Shown piece by piece: positions 29,460 through 39,730 of a DNA stretch of 64,000 nt (position 1 is the first letter of the stretch; every line of letters starts with the position of its first letter). The translations under genes and the position numbers were made by a program. The stretch is from assembly GCF_028288205.1 (NCBI RefSeq), contig NZ_JAQBOD010000011.1, forward strand, positions 1 through 64,000. Direction: 5' to 3'. The notes under the pieces were generated by a model. The model was not told the origin of the DNA, did no database searches, and saw only the letters and a program-made list of their open reading frames with translations. Source of the stretch: Mucilaginibacter sp. Lineage in GTDB: Bacteria > Bacteroidota > Bacteroidia > Sphingobacteriales > Sphingobacteriaceae.

Positions 29460-29658
29460 GTGTTTCACAAAATAATGAAACACATGAAACACTCTTTTAG
29501 GTTAACTTATTGATTTATATTAATTTAACAAAATGAGTGAAACACTTTGAAACAGTACAAAAGCTTTAGGTAAAATAGTATAAATCACTTACAATAAGTA
29601 TTTTATGCTGTTTCATCAATTTTTGCAAATTTGTGGTGAAACACCTGATGTGAAACAC
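29460..29658. repeat. Cluster of TGAAACA(C) motifs, both orientations
   Basis: GTGTTTCA 29460; TGAAACAC 29476, 29485, 29538, 29637, 29651; TGAAACA 29548; TGTTTCA 29609. Confidence 0.75.
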
Positions 29659-29683
29659 TTTTTTTTGGAGAGGAATTTAAGCG

Positions 29684-30169
29684 TTATTTCTTTTTCTTAG
29701 GCGGCATCATCCCCGGCCGCTTTTTTACCGGCGATATAGATTTGGTTATGGTTGTCCCTTTAGGCGCATTTGTCAGGTCTTTTGCTTTGCCAACCGAAAA
29801 CGCATAAGCATCGGCCATTAGCTTTTTGATGTAATCCTGCGGCAGGTCCTTTTTTTCTTTGATGATGATATAGCGATACTGGCTGCCGTTACCTAATAAA
29901 ATCTTTTCCGGATCGGGAATTTTTGATCCCCAGTAAAACCCAAGGTGCACATACTTATCATTAAATACAGCAATAGAGCAAAAGGTATCGCCCAATGTAT
30001 GAGACGGCGACCAGCCAAACGCCAGGGCGTTATAGTTATCATAGATCAGTTCGTTGCATTCGGGATAAAGCTCCCACACAAAATCGCGCAGCCATAGGGT
30101 TAGCTCCTGTATCCCTGGGGTGAACGGGCGCAGAAATAACAAGAGGTCGGCATTATCTTCTTTTGCCAT
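29684..30169 (-). CDS. DUF1801 domain-containing protein
   Basis: LRPFTPGIQELTLWLRDFVWELYPECNELIYDNYNALAFGWSPS; start set at MAKEDN. Confidence 0.8.
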   Translation of the reverse strand: MAKEDNADLLLFLRPFTPGIQELTLWLRDFVWELYPECNELIYDNYNALAFGWSPSHTLGDTFCSIAVFNDKYVHLGFYWGSKIPDPEKILLGNGSQYRYIIIKEKKDLPQDYIKKLMADAYAFSVGKAKDLTNAPKGTTITKSISPVKKRPGMMPPKKKK

Positions 30170-30368
30170 TATATTTAAATTAATAAAACAGGTCAAAAAT
30201 GGACATACGGATGGTTTACAACATAAATGTAAACAATTCATCTATTTTGTTACTTATCAGCTTCTTATTTTTGCTTATATTAGTTTCCCGGTTTAACATT
30301 TAACGCATAATTTATTATCCTTTTTGCAGTTTAAAGATTGAATACCGGTATTTTAGTGACGGCAATTT

Positions 30369-33300
30369 ATGACCCAATCAGAAAACTACGATATCCTGAT
30401 CGCTAAGATCAATACTTTTACCAGGAAGTTTTATTTAAACAACCTGTTAAGGGGATTGATATTTTTGGGCGCGGGCCTATTTTCGGCTTACGTAGTTATT
30501 ACGTTGACCGAGTATTTCGGCAATTTTAATTCGTTTTTTCGCGGTGTTTTGTTTTATGGCTTTATCCTGCTTAACCTGGGTTTGTTGGGCTGGCTGGTTA
30601 TCCCGTCATTATTGGCCTGGCTTAAAGTAGGCAAAACCCTAACGCATGACGAAGCCGCCAAAATTATAGGCAAACATTTTAGCGATGTTAATGATAAACT
30701 ATTGAATACACTGCAGCTTAAAAAACTTGCCGGCCAGGATGCGCTGCACCGCGAACTCATAGAAGCCGGCATCGACCAAAAAATTCAAAACTTAAAGCCG
30801 GTACGTTTTCCGTCTGCTATCAACATAAAAGAAAATTCTAAATACCTTAAATGGATACTAACCCCCATAGCAATAATAATTATTATTGGGCTGGCGGCTC
30901 CATCAATTTTAACAGAAAGCACTAAAAAGATCATCCGTCATAACGAGTATTTTGCACCCGTAGCGCCGTTTCAGTTTGTGGTATTGAACCAAAAGCTATC
31001 TGCTGTACAAGGCGAGGACCTGAAATTGGAGCTAAAACTGCAAGGCAACCAGCTTCCGGCTGATGTTTATGTAGAGACCGCCAATAATACCTTTAAGCTC
31101 GACAAGGAAAATGTAAGCAAGTTTCATTACCTGTTTACCAATCTTCAACAAAACACATCATTCCGTTTGGTGGGCAATGGTTTTGTATCTGCCCCTTATG
31201 AAATTAAGGTTAATCTGCGCCCGTCATTATTGCATTTTGATGTGGAGCTGCAATATCCGGCTTACCTGCATAAAAAGACAGAGACCCTACCCAATGCCGG
31301 CGATCTGACCATCCCTGCCGGCACAACTGTTGCCTGGAAATTCCATACGCAAAATGCAACTGGTTTAACGTTCGAAATTAATGACAGTAAACATGCCTTG
31401 GCCCCGGTTGGCAATGATCTTTTTGAGCATACCGAACGGATAATTAAGCCGTCGGCCTATAAATTAAGTCCGGTAAACGCGGTTGTTACGCAAAGCGATT
31501 CGGCCTCATACCGCATTAATATTGTTGCTGATGAGCCGCCATCTATTGATGTGCAGGAAAAACCGGATTCAGTTAGCTTGCGCGCATTTTACTTTAATGG
31601 TAAAATACAGGACGATCATGGCTTTACCTCATTAACCTTTCATTATAAAGTTGGCGCAGCCGGCGGAAAAAGCAATGAACATGAAATTGTTAAATCGGTT
31701 AAGGCCGATCTGAATCAAACATTAGCAGATTTCTTTTATTTCTGGAATTTGAAGGAACTGGGTATAAAACCCGGCGACCAAGTAACTTACTTTTTCGAGG
31801 TGGCCGATAATGATGGGGTAAGCGGCCCTAAAAAAGCACGCACCCCAGAGCGCACGCTGAATGTGCCCGATGCGCAAGCATTAAGGGATGAACTAAACTC
31901 GGGTACTACCGGTGTTAAGCAAAAAATGCAGTCGGCTATTAAACTGGCAGACCAGATAGAACGCGACTCGAAAAAGCTTGATCAGGTTTTATTAAATAAA
32001 AACAATCTTTCTTTCGATGAAAAGAAACAGGTGGAAGACTTGCTGCAAAAAAGGAAAGAATTAGATGAGCTGGTTAAACAAATACAGGACGAGAATAAAA
32101 AGAACCTGTATAACCGCCGCGAAAACGAATTGCAAAACAAGGAGTTGTTAGCAGAACAAAAACAAATAGAGGACCTGTTAAATAATGTACTTGATCCTAA
32201 AACAAAAGAACTATTGCAGAAACTGCAGCAACTATTGCAGCAGGATCAAAAGGACGGCACACGTAATGAACTATCAAAAATGCAGATGGATAATAAGTCT
32301 CTTAAAAAAGAGCTTGACCGAATGCTTAACTTATATAAAAAGCTGGAGTTTGATCAAAAGCTAAATCAAAACATTAACCAGTTAAAACAACTGGCAGAGA
32401 AACAACAGAAATTAGGTGACGAAACCCAGCAGCCCGGATCAGACAAGGACCGGTTACAGCAACAGCAGCAAAACCTGAACAAGGAGTTTGAAAATTTAGA
32501 AAAATCACTAAAGGACCTGGATAAAAATACCGACCAGGCGGCCAAACAAGATTTTAAAAACCCTGAGGCCGACGAGAAAAATATTGAAGATCAAATGAAC
32601 CAAAGTTCAGATCAGTTATCAAAGAATAATAAATCAAAAGCTTCGCAATCGCAAAAGCAGTCGGCCAAACAAATGCAGCAGCTTGCCCAAAAAATGGAGC
32701 AGGAACAGCAGGAGCAGGATGAAAAAGAAACCGAAGTTGATGCCAAACAGCTACGCGAGTTATTGAAGAGTTTGGTAAACAGCTCATTCGACCAGGAAAA
32801 GGTGATGCAAACATTGCGAAACACCAGCCAGGCCGACCCAAATTATGTTACCTTGGCCCAAAGTCAAAAAAACATAAAGGATAATTTGAAAACCGCCGAA
32901 GACAGCCTATTTTCGTTGAGCAAACGTATACCGCAAATACAATCGACTGTTAACCGTGAAATTACGGCAATTAATAGCCACATTGATGAATCGCTGGAGT
33001 ATTTGGGAGACAGGCGCACCGCCGAGGCCAACCGCGACCAGCAGTATGCCATGACATCAATGAATAACCTGGCATTAATGTTAAGCGATGCACTTGCACA
33101 ATTGCAGGCCAAAATGAATGCTAAAAGCGGCAAGGGAAAATCGAAGCAAATGTCGGTTTCGCAATTACGGCAAATGCAGGAAAAACTAACCCAGAACATG
33201 CAAAAAATGCGCGACCAAATGCAGCAGCAGGGTAATACGCCACAGGGACAAAGCCAGCGGGGGCAGATGAGCGAACAGCTGGCTAAAATGGCCCGTGAGC

Positions 33301-33695
33301 AGCAAATGATACGCCAATCATTGCAGCAAATTAATAATGAACAAAGCAAAGAGGGCGGCTCGGGCGTGAAGGATGCGGATAAAATATCGCTGCAAATGGA
33401 ACAAACTGAGAGGGATCTCGTAAACAGGAGAATAACAGATGATGCGTTGAAACGTCAGCAGCAAATACAGACCCGACTTTTAGAAGCCGAAAAGGCAGAA
33501 CAGGAACGGGAGCAGGATAAGCAACGCGAAAGCCATATGGGTAAGGATATGCCACCGGGCTACATAAAAGCGTTACAGGACTACCAACAAGTAAAACAAA
33601 AGCAGACTGAACTGGTTAGAACTGTGTCCCCGGCGCTAAATTTGTATTATAAACAGAAAATAAAATCTTATTTTGACCAACTTAATTCAAAATGA
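30369..33695 (+). CDS. DUF4175 family membrane/coiled-coil protein
   Basis: N-terminal TM pair, long Q/K/E-rich coiled coil; FEVADNDGVSGPKKARTPE. Confidence 0.85.
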   Translation: MTQSENYDILIAKINTFTRKFYLNNLLRGLIFLGAGLFSAYVVITLTEYFGNFNSFFRGVLFYGFILLNLGLLGWLVIPSLLAWLKVGKTLTHDEAAKIIGKHFSDVNDKLLNTLQLKKLAGQDALHRELIEAGIDQKIQNLKPVRFPSAINIKENSKYLKWILTPIAIIIIIGLAAPSILTESTKKIIRHNEYFAPVAPFQFVVLNQKLSAVQGEDLKLELKLQGNQLPADVYVETANNTFKLDKENVSKFHYLFTNLQQNTSFRLVGNGFVSAPYEIKVNLRPSLLHFDVELQYPAYLHKKTETLPNAGDLTIPAGTTVAWKFHTQNATGLTFEINDSKHALAPVGNDLFEHTERIIKPSAYKLSPVNAVVTQSDSASYRINIVADEPPSIDVQEKPDSVSLRAFYFNGKIQDDHGFTSLTFHYKVGAAGGKSNEHEIVKSVKADLNQTLADFFYFWNLKELGIKPGDQVTYFFEVADNDGVSGPKKARTPERTLNVPDAQALRDELNSGTTGVKQKMQSAIKLADQIERDSKKLDQVLLNKNNLSFDEKKQVEDLLQKRKELDELVKQIQDENKKNLYNRRENELQNKELLAEQKQIEDLLNNVLDPKTKELLQKLQQLLQQDQKDGTRNELSKMQMDNKSLKKELDRMLNLYKKLEFDQKLNQNINQLKQLAEKQQKLGDETQQPGSDKDRLQQQQQNLNKEFENLEKSLKDLDKNTDQAAKQDFKNPEADEKNIEDQMNQSSDQLSKNNKSKASQSQKQSAKQMQQLAQKMEQEQQEQDEKETEVDAKQLRELLKSLVNSSFDQEKVMQTLRNTSQADPNYVTLAQSQKNIKDNLKTAEDSLFSLSKRIPQIQSTVNREITAINSHIDESLEYLGDRRTAEANRDQQYAMTSMNNLALMLSDALAQLQAKMNAKSGKGKSKQMSVSQLRQMQEKLTQNMQKMRDQMQQQGNTPQGQSQRGQMSEQLAKMAREQQMIRQSLQQINNEQSKEGGSGVKDADKISLQMEQTERDLVNRRITDDALKRQQQIQTRLLEAEKAEQEREQDKQRESHMGKDMPPGYIKALQDYQQVKQKQTELVRTVSPALNLYYKQKIKSYFDQLNSK

Positions 33696-34120
33696 TAATG
33701 GAGCAAGCGCCTATTCAAACCACTGATTTATATACTTTACAGCTGCCGTCTGCACGGGAGAGTGTAACACTATTGGAAAATTTGATAGAAGAAATTGCTG
33801 ATAAACATCAGATTAGTGATGACATTTTTGCTAACATGATGACTTGTTTAAATGAAGTTGTTATTAATGCAATTATACATGGCAATAAATTAGACCCCAA
33901 TAAAAAGGTTATTGTAAATGTTGAGGTTGATGCCAAACGTACTATTTGGACCATTACCGATGAAGGCGAAGGGTTTGACTATGTTCATCTGGCCGACCCC
34001 ACTGCCGAGGAAAATTTAGAAAAACTAACCGGCCGCGGCGTGTTTATAGTTAAGCACCTGGCAGATCAATGCGTGTTTAATACAAAAGGCAACGAGGTTG
34101 AACTGCTATTTAAATTATAA
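33692..34120 (+). CDS. ATP-binding protein, anti-sigma regulatory factor-like HATPase
   Basis: CLNEVVINAIIHGNKLDPNKKV; DEGEGFDY; GRGVFIVKHLAD. Confidence 0.92.
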   Translation: MIMEQAPIQTTDLYTLQLPSARESVTLLENLIEEIADKHQISDDIFANMMTCLNEVVINAIIHGNKLDPNKKVIVNVEVDAKRTIWTITDEGEGFDYVHLADPTAEENLEKLTGRGVFIVKHLADQCVFNTKGNEVELLFKL

Positions 34121-34545
34121 TGCCGGCTATACAGTTTTTTGAAGAGGATATAACCTACACGCTAAAAAACAAAACCAAAATACGGCAGTGGATAAATCAA
34201 ACCATCGTTACCGAAGGTTTTACCTTACATGGGCTTGCTTTTGTCTTTTGCTCGGATGCATATTTGCTGAAGATCAATCAGAAATACTTGAATCATGATA
34301 CCTATACCGATATTATTACGTTTGATAATTCGGTAAAAGAGAATGAGATAACAGGCGATATTTTTATTTCTATACCCCGCATCCGCGAAAACGCTGCCAG
34401 CTTTAATGTGCCCGGAACTGATGAATTACATCGTGTAATTATACATGGCGTTTTACACTTATTGGGCTATAAAGACAAAACCCCTGCTGCTAAGAAAAAA
34501 ATGACAAAAAAAGAAGACTACTATCTTGGGAAAAGGCTTTTTTAA
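34120..34545 (+). CDS. ybeY: Endoribonuclease YbeY (rRNA maturation)
   Basis: LNHDTYTDIITFDNS; GDIFISIPRIRENA; HRVIIHGVLHLLGYKD. Confidence 0.97.
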   Translation: MPAIQFFEEDITYTLKNKTKIRQWINQTIVTEGFTLHGLAFVFCSDAYLLKINQKYLNHDTYTDIITFDNSVKENEITGDIFISIPRIRENAASFNVPGTDELHRVIIHGVLHLLGYKDKTPAAKKKMTKKEDYYLGKRLF

Positions 34546-34595
34546 TCTTTAATTTTACTTAAAATATTTATCTCACAATTAATTATAAAGACTAA

Positions 34596-35108
34596 ATGAA
34601 AACATTAGCATTAATATTCGCCCTGTTATTTGTAACGAGTGCATCATCAGTGTATGACTTTAAATTGAAGACCATTGATGGTAAAAACTTCTCCCTGTCA
34701 AAATACAAAGGCAAAAAATTATTGATCGTTAACACAGCTTCAAAATGCGGGTTTACCAAACAATATGCCGACCTGCAAAAACTATCAGAACTATACAAAG
34801 ATAAGGTAGTGGTAGTAGGTTTCCCGGCTAATAATTTTGGCGGACAAGAGCCGGGCACCAATCAGGATATTAAATCATTTTGCAAGGATAATTTTTCGGT
34901 TACTTTCCCAATGAGTGGTAAGGTAAGCGTTTTAGGCTTAGATATTGACCCATTGTTCCAATATTTAACAACCGCGGAAAACCCTGATTTTACCGGCGAC
35001 GTTAAATGGAACTTCGAGAAATTTTTGATAGATGAAAATGGCAAGTTAATACACCGTTACCGTTCAAAGGTTACTCCTTTAGATCCGGCTATTACCAGCC
35101 AGCTTTAG
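34596..35108 (+). CDS. Glutathione peroxidase
   Basis: LIVNTASKCGFTKQYADLQKL; GFPANNFGGQEPGTNQDI; WNFEKFLID. Confidence 0.97.
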   Translation: MKTLALIFALLFVTSASSVYDFKLKTIDGKNFSLSKYKGKKLLIVNTASKCGFTKQYADLQKLSELYKDKVVVVGFPANNFGGQEPGTNQDIKSFCKDNFSVTFPMSGKVSVLGLDIDPLFQYLTTAENPDFTGDVKWNFEKFLIDENGKLIHRYRSKVTPLDPAITSQL

Positions 35109-35121
35109 GTTTAACAAATAA

Positions 35122-35157
35122 ACAAAAAACGCCCTGAAATCCCGGGGCGTTTTTGTT
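35122..35157. terminator. Intrinsic terminator
   Basis: ACAAAAAACGCCC-TGAAATCCC-GGGGCGTTTTTGT. Confidence 0.8.
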
Positions 35158-35219
35158 TTCAAATAATTTGGGCGGATGTTGTAGGCTGACTGCCTAAAAG
35201 TTTTAAGGTTAATTTGCTA

Positions 35220-35786
35220 TTACATATACTTCATCATATCCCACACCATTTCATAGCTATCATTAATTGTTTTTTCGTGCAAAGCAGGTGTAAATTCACC
35301 GGATGTAAGATAGTGGTAAATACCATATACCTGGCCATTAAATAGTGCAATGATAAGATCGGGATCTTGTTGTTTCAGCAATTTTCTCTTTACGCCTTCT
35401 TCAATAAAATCTGCATAAATTATTGTCTGTTGCTTCAATACCTCCTTTGGCACTTGTGCTAAATGCGGAGAAAAATTGAATTGCTGGATGTAATAAAATT
35501 TATCCGGATTACTAAGTGCCCAATGAACCGACTGGATAAAAATATTCCTGAATTTGTCTGTTATAAAGCCCGGGCCGCTTATAATTGGCAATATATAATT
35601 AGCCTGCTCTTCTTTTAATTGATTATAAAGGGAAACTATTAGTTCTTCTTTTGTTTTATAGTGATAAAACAAAGTGCCGTTTGCCACCGCAGCTTCTATT
35701 GCTATTTTAGCAGTTGGGGTTCCGTCAAAACCATTCGCTACGAATAAACGCAGTGCGGCAGATAGGATTTGCTGTTTCTTGTCCAA
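35220..35786 (-). CDS. TetR/AcrR family regulator
   Basis: QQILSAALRLFVANGFDGTPTAKIAIEAAVANGTLFYHYKTKEELI. Confidence 0.95.
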   Translation of the reverse strand: MDKKQQILSAALRLFVANGFDGTPTAKIAIEAAVANGTLFYHYKTKEELIVSLYNQLKEEQANYILPIISGPGFITDKFRNIFIQSVHWALSNPDKFYYIQQFNFSPHLAQVPKEVLKQQTIIYADFIEEGVKRKLLKQQDPDLIIALFNGQVYGIYHYLTSGEFTPALHEKTINDSYEMVWDMMKYM

Positions 35787-35863
35787 TTTACAAACTGATT
35801 AATCAGTCTATAAACATAAAGAATTAATCCCATTTATATATCAGGCCCTTATTATCTTTACGT

Positions 35864-36622
35864 TTATTGCTTTTGTGGCTTTGGTGCTGCTTCCTGAGTT
35901 TTCTTTATCGAGTCTTGTTTTGCTTTAGCGGCCTTCTTCTTTTTATTAAAGAATCCTTTTAACAGGAAGTTGCTCTGGGCAGCTTTTAGGTCCTCGTTTA
36001 ATGTAGCACTGGTTTTATGTACATTTTGCATGGTTGTTTTTGCCTGCGTAACCGTCTTCTCCATTTCGCGCGCCATCTTATCATTATTTAATAATCGGCT
36101 CAGGCTACCCTTGCCCGTGTTTATTTTAGCTACTATTTGCGCCATGTTGTCAATAAGCGAGCCCGCATTATCTTCTATTTTGGTTAATTTAGCAATTATC
36201 TTGTCTACATCAATCGGGTTAATGGAATTTATCTGATCGCCATCTTTTACCATCGCTGTTGAAGTTGCACCGCCCGGCATCAACACTACCAGCTTATCGC
36301 CCATTAAACCATCACTGCCAATACTCATTTTCGAGTCTTTTTTAATGAATTTTTTTACATCATCGTTAATATTAAGTATTACCCTTACTGCGGTGTCGTT
36401 AATTATTTCAATATCATTAACCACCCCAACATTTATGCCGGCAAAGCGTACGTTATTGCCTATCTGTAAGCCATTTACGTTTTTAAACACGCCGCTTATC
36501 TTAAAAGTCGCGCTGAACAGGCTTTTTTGATTACCTATAAAAAATACTGCCGCTATTAGTACCAACAGGCCAATAAAAGTAAATAAACCTATTTTTAATT
36601 TCTGTGAAGAAGTAGTTTTCAT
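35864..36622 (-). CDS. MlaD family lipid-transport protein
   Basis: LKIGLFTFIGLLVLIAAVFFIG; GVFKNVNGLQIGNNVRFAGINVGVV. Confidence 0.93.
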   Translation of the reverse strand: MKTTSSQKLKIGLFTFIGLLVLIAAVFFIGNQKSLFSATFKISGVFKNVNGLQIGNNVRFAGINVGVVNDIEIINDTAVRVILNINDDVKKFIKKDSKMSIGSDGLMGDKLVVLMPGGATSTAMVKDGDQINSINPIDVDKIIAKLTKIEDNAGSLIDNMAQIVAKINTGKGSLSRLLNNDKMAREMEKTVTQAKTTMQNVHKTSATLNEDLKAAQSNFLLKGFFNKKKKAAKAKQDSIKKTQEAAPKPQKQ

Positions 36623-37404
36623 GATATATCTTTAAAAAATAACTGTACAATTTTGTTTTTTGATTTCTTCAGGCTATCAAAAGTGCCTTCTTCTATATAT
36701 TTCCCATCGTCCATAATTACAACGCGGTCTGCCGTAATGCGTGCGCATTCCATATCGTGCGTTATAATAATTGATGTTGTTTTATATTTCTTTTGCATAT
36801 TTAATATCAGCTCGCTTATCTCGCGCGAGGTGATGGGGTCAAGGCCCGTAGTGGGCTCATCATAAAGCATTATCTCTGGGTTTATAATAAGCGTGCGTGC
36901 CAGACCAGCTCTTTTACGCATACCGCCAGACAGGTCAGACGGCAACTTATCAATCGCGTCTTCCAGGCCCACACTATCCAGTACCTCTTCGACCCGCTTA
37001 TCAAGTTCGGCTTGGTCATCTATTTTTAATACCCTTGTTAATGGAAATTCCAGATTTTCTCTAACCGTCATGGAATCATACAGGGCCCCGCTTTGAAACA
37101 GGAAGCCGATCTTCATCCGCAGTTCTTTTAGTTCTTCATCATCCATTTCGGCAACCTCGGCTCCCAATACCTTTAATGTACCATCATCGGGTATAAGCAT
37201 CCCAACTATACATTGTATCATAACTGATTTTCCTACTCCAGACCGACCTAAAATCACCACGTTCTCACCACGTTTTACCTCCAGGTTTATATCCTTTAAA
37301 ACCTCGTTGCTTCCAAATGCTTTTTTAAGGTCTTTTATCTCAATAACTACCTCGTTATTGCCTTTTATTTGTTTGGGCTCCGCTATTGTTTTTTCTTCTT
37401 CCAT
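36619..37404 (-). CDS. ABC transporter ATPase (MlaF-like)
   Basis: GRSGVGKSV; LSGGMRKRAGLARTL; LYDEPTTGLDP. Confidence 0.96.
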   Translation of the reverse strand: MEEEKTIAEPKQIKGNNEVVIEIKDLKKAFGSNEVLKDINLEVKRGENVVILGRSGVGKSVMIQCIVGMLIPDDGTLKVLGAEVAEMDDEELKELRMKIGFLFQSGALYDSMTVRENLEFPLTRVLKIDDQAELDKRVEEVLDSVGLEDAIDKLPSDLSGGMRKRAGLARTLIINPEIMLYDEPTTGLDPITSREISELILNMQKKYKTTSIIITHDMECARITADRVVIMDDGKYIEEGTFDSLKKSKNKIVQLFFKDIS

Positions 37405-37409
37405 AATTA

Positions 37410-38186
37410 TTAATAAAATAACAAACTGGTTATCTGTACGGCAATGGCATCAATAACAAATATCCACAGCGATGCGGTAACCACGGCCGAGTTTGCAGCC
37501 AATCCTACACTCTCTGTGCCTTTGCTGGAGTGGAAGCCTTTATAGCAACCCACAAAGCCAATGGCCATGCCAAAAAATATAGTTTTAATAAAAGCAGGTA
37601 AAAAATCGGTATAATCAAGTGAGGCTACTACTTTGGTAGCGTATAGCGATAGGCTGATATGATCGCGAAGGTTTAAGGCGAGGAAGCCCCCAAACAGGCC
37701 TATTACATCGCCTAATACAGATAATATGGGTACCATTATGGTTGTTGCCAGTATGCGTGTAACAACCAGGTACTGCAGTGGGTTTGCACCGGATACATCC
37801 ATGGCATCCAATTGCTCCGAAACTTTCATGCTGCCCAATTCGGCACCAATACTTGAGGCTATTTTACCTGCACATATTATGGCAATGATAACCGGGCCAA
37901 TTTCGCGAACAAAAGATACGGAAAGTGTTTTGGGCAGCATGCTTGCCGCGCCAAACGCTACAAGGGTGGGCCTTAATTGTACTATTAAAACCACACCCAT
38001 TATAAAGGAAGTAATACCTACCAGCATAAACGACCGGTAACCTATTTCATAACATTGCCTTACAAACTCTGACCATTCAAAACCGCCAACAAAAATATTT
38101 TTAAGGAAACGGGTAAAAAATGACACCTGCTCACCAATGTCTTCCAGCCACTTTCTCCAGCCGGGTATAATAATCTCTTCTGCCAT
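37410..38186 (-). CDS. ABC transporter permease (MlaE-like)
   Basis: REIGPVIIAIICAGKIASSIGAELGSMKVSEQLDAMDVSGANPLQYLVVTRI. Confidence 0.96.
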   Translation of the reverse strand: MAEEIIIPGWRKWLEDIGEQVSFFTRFLKNIFVGGFEWSEFVRQCYEIGYRSFMLVGITSFIMGVVLIVQLRPTLVAFGAASMLPKTLSVSFVREIGPVIIAIICAGKIASSIGAELGSMKVSEQLDAMDVSGANPLQYLVVTRILATTIMVPILSVLGDVIGLFGGFLALNLRDHISLSLYATKVVASLDYTDFLPAFIKTIFFGMAIGFVGCYKGFHSSKGTESVGLAANSAVVTASLWIFVIDAIAVQITSLLFY

Positions 38187-38266
38187 GGTTTGTATTATTA
38201 ATTGTATACAACAGGTTTTGCCCTGTTGTTAGCGCTCAATAAACTTACCCGGCAGGTATATCTGGT

Positions 38267-38977
38267 TTATAGCATTGGTACGTCAATTATAAGTAATCGG
38301 GTATTTGCCTGGGCATCAATAGTAATTGAACTGGTATCATAAACACCCAATGCGTCCTTTTTGTTTAAAACCTGGTCGTTTATTTTTATAGCGCCATCTA
38401 AAACAAACATGTATGCGCCATTTCCGGCTGTTTTAATATCATAGTTTATTGACTTGCCTGCTTCAAACTCGCCTATAGAAAAAGTGGCGTCCTGGTTTAT
38501 CCATAAGGCGTCAATGTTTTTATCGCCGGTTACCAGGGTGGTAAACTCATTGGGCTTAAAAGAATCAGTAAAGTTTCGTTGATCGTACCTTGGCTCAATG
38601 TTTCTGTGTTTTGGAAACAACCATATCTGCAAAGTATTTGCAGCTTCGGTAGCAGAATGATTATATTCTGAGTGTTCAATGCCGGTACCTGCCGACATTA
38701 CCTGCACTTCGCCGGCATTTATTACGCCTGTATTACCCATGCTATCTTTATGTTCAAGCGCGCCATGTAATGGAATAGTAATAATTTCCATATTATCATG
38801 AGGGTGTGTACCAAAGCCTGTACCACCGGCTATAATATCGTCATTTAATACCCTTAATGCACCAAAATGCACTTTCTCAGGATTATAATACGGACCAAAG
38901 CTGAATGAAAAATTAGCCTTTAACCATCCGTGGTCGCTTGTTCCCCGCTCATTGGCAGGATAAAATATACTTTTCAT
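38267..38977 (-). CDS. Pirin family protein
   Basis: FGTHPHDNMEIITIPLHGALEHKDSMGN; AGTGIEHSEYNHS. Confidence 0.95.
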   Translation of the reverse strand: MKSIFYPANERGTSDHGWLKANFSFSFGPYYNPEKVHFGALRVLNDDIIAGGTGFGTHPHDNMEIITIPLHGALEHKDSMGNTGVINAGEVQVMSAGTGIEHSEYNHSATEAANTLQIWLFPKHRNIEPRYDQRNFTDSFKPNEFTTLVTGDKNIDALWINQDATFSIGEFEAGKSINYDIKTAGNGAYMFVLDGAIKINDQVLNKKDALGVYDTSSITIDAQANTRLLIIDVPML

Positions 38978-39060
38978 AATATCAAATTTATATGTTTAAA
39001 CATACAATATTTATTCCAATAATTAATTATGCGTATTTTTGCAAAAAAACATAGCTTTAA

Positions 39061-39720
39061 ATGACAAAAAAAGCAATTATAGTTGGTGCAAGCGGACTAA
39101 TTGGCAGTAATTTGTTAGCAATGCTATCAACTCAACCCAACTATGGTGAAATTTTAATAATAGCCCGAAAAAAAACCCGGACAAATAATATTAAAGTTAC
39201 CCAATTAATAATTGAATTTGCGCATTTGGAACGCTATGCCAAATCAATAACAGGTAGCGTTATATTTTGTTGCTTAGGCTCGACAAGGAATGAAACACCT
39301 GATTTAGATGAATATAGAAAAATAGATCATGACTATCCGGTTAAACTGGCAGAAATAGCCTTAAAAAATGGAATTGAACAATATCATTTAGTTTCATCAA
39401 TAGGTGCAGATGCCGGATCATCAAACTTTTATTTAAGGATGAAAGGTGAAACAGAGGAAGATATAAATAAAATTGGCTTAAAAAGCTTGCATATTTATCA
39501 GCCGTCGGTGTTAATGGGATACAGGCAAAGTGCAAGGCGCTTAGAAGATATCATTATATTTTTTATGAAAATAACAAGTCCGCTTTTATTGGGACGGCTA
39601 AAAAAATATAGGGCTATATCTGCAAACAGTGTAGCTAAGACCATTTTTAAACAATCATTAAAAAATCAAACAGGCGTATTTACTTATACATCTGATAAAA
39701 TAAAACAACTATCTAAATAA
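39061..39720 (+). CDS. NAD(P)-binding oxidoreductase/epimerase-like
   Basis: IVGASGLIGSNLLAML; YHLVSSIGADAGSSNFYLRMKGETEEDI. Confidence 0.9.
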   Translation: MTKKAIIVGASGLIGSNLLAMLSTQPNYGEILIIARKKTRTNNIKVTQLIIEFAHLERYAKSITGSVIFCCLGSTRNETPDLDEYRKIDHDYPVKLAEIALKNGIEQYHLVSSIGADAGSSNFYLRMKGETEEDINKIGLKSLHIYQPSVLMGYRQSARRLEDIIIFFMKITSPLLLGRLKKYRAISANSVAKTIFKQSLKNQTGVFTYTSDKIKQLSK

Positions 39721-39730
39721 AAAACAAATA

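Noticed and set aside
30369-33695. Giant Q-rich DUF4175 protein as a novel defence or adhesin system
   Set aside because: DUF4175 proteins of this architecture are common in Bacteroidota and the neighbours are core genes.
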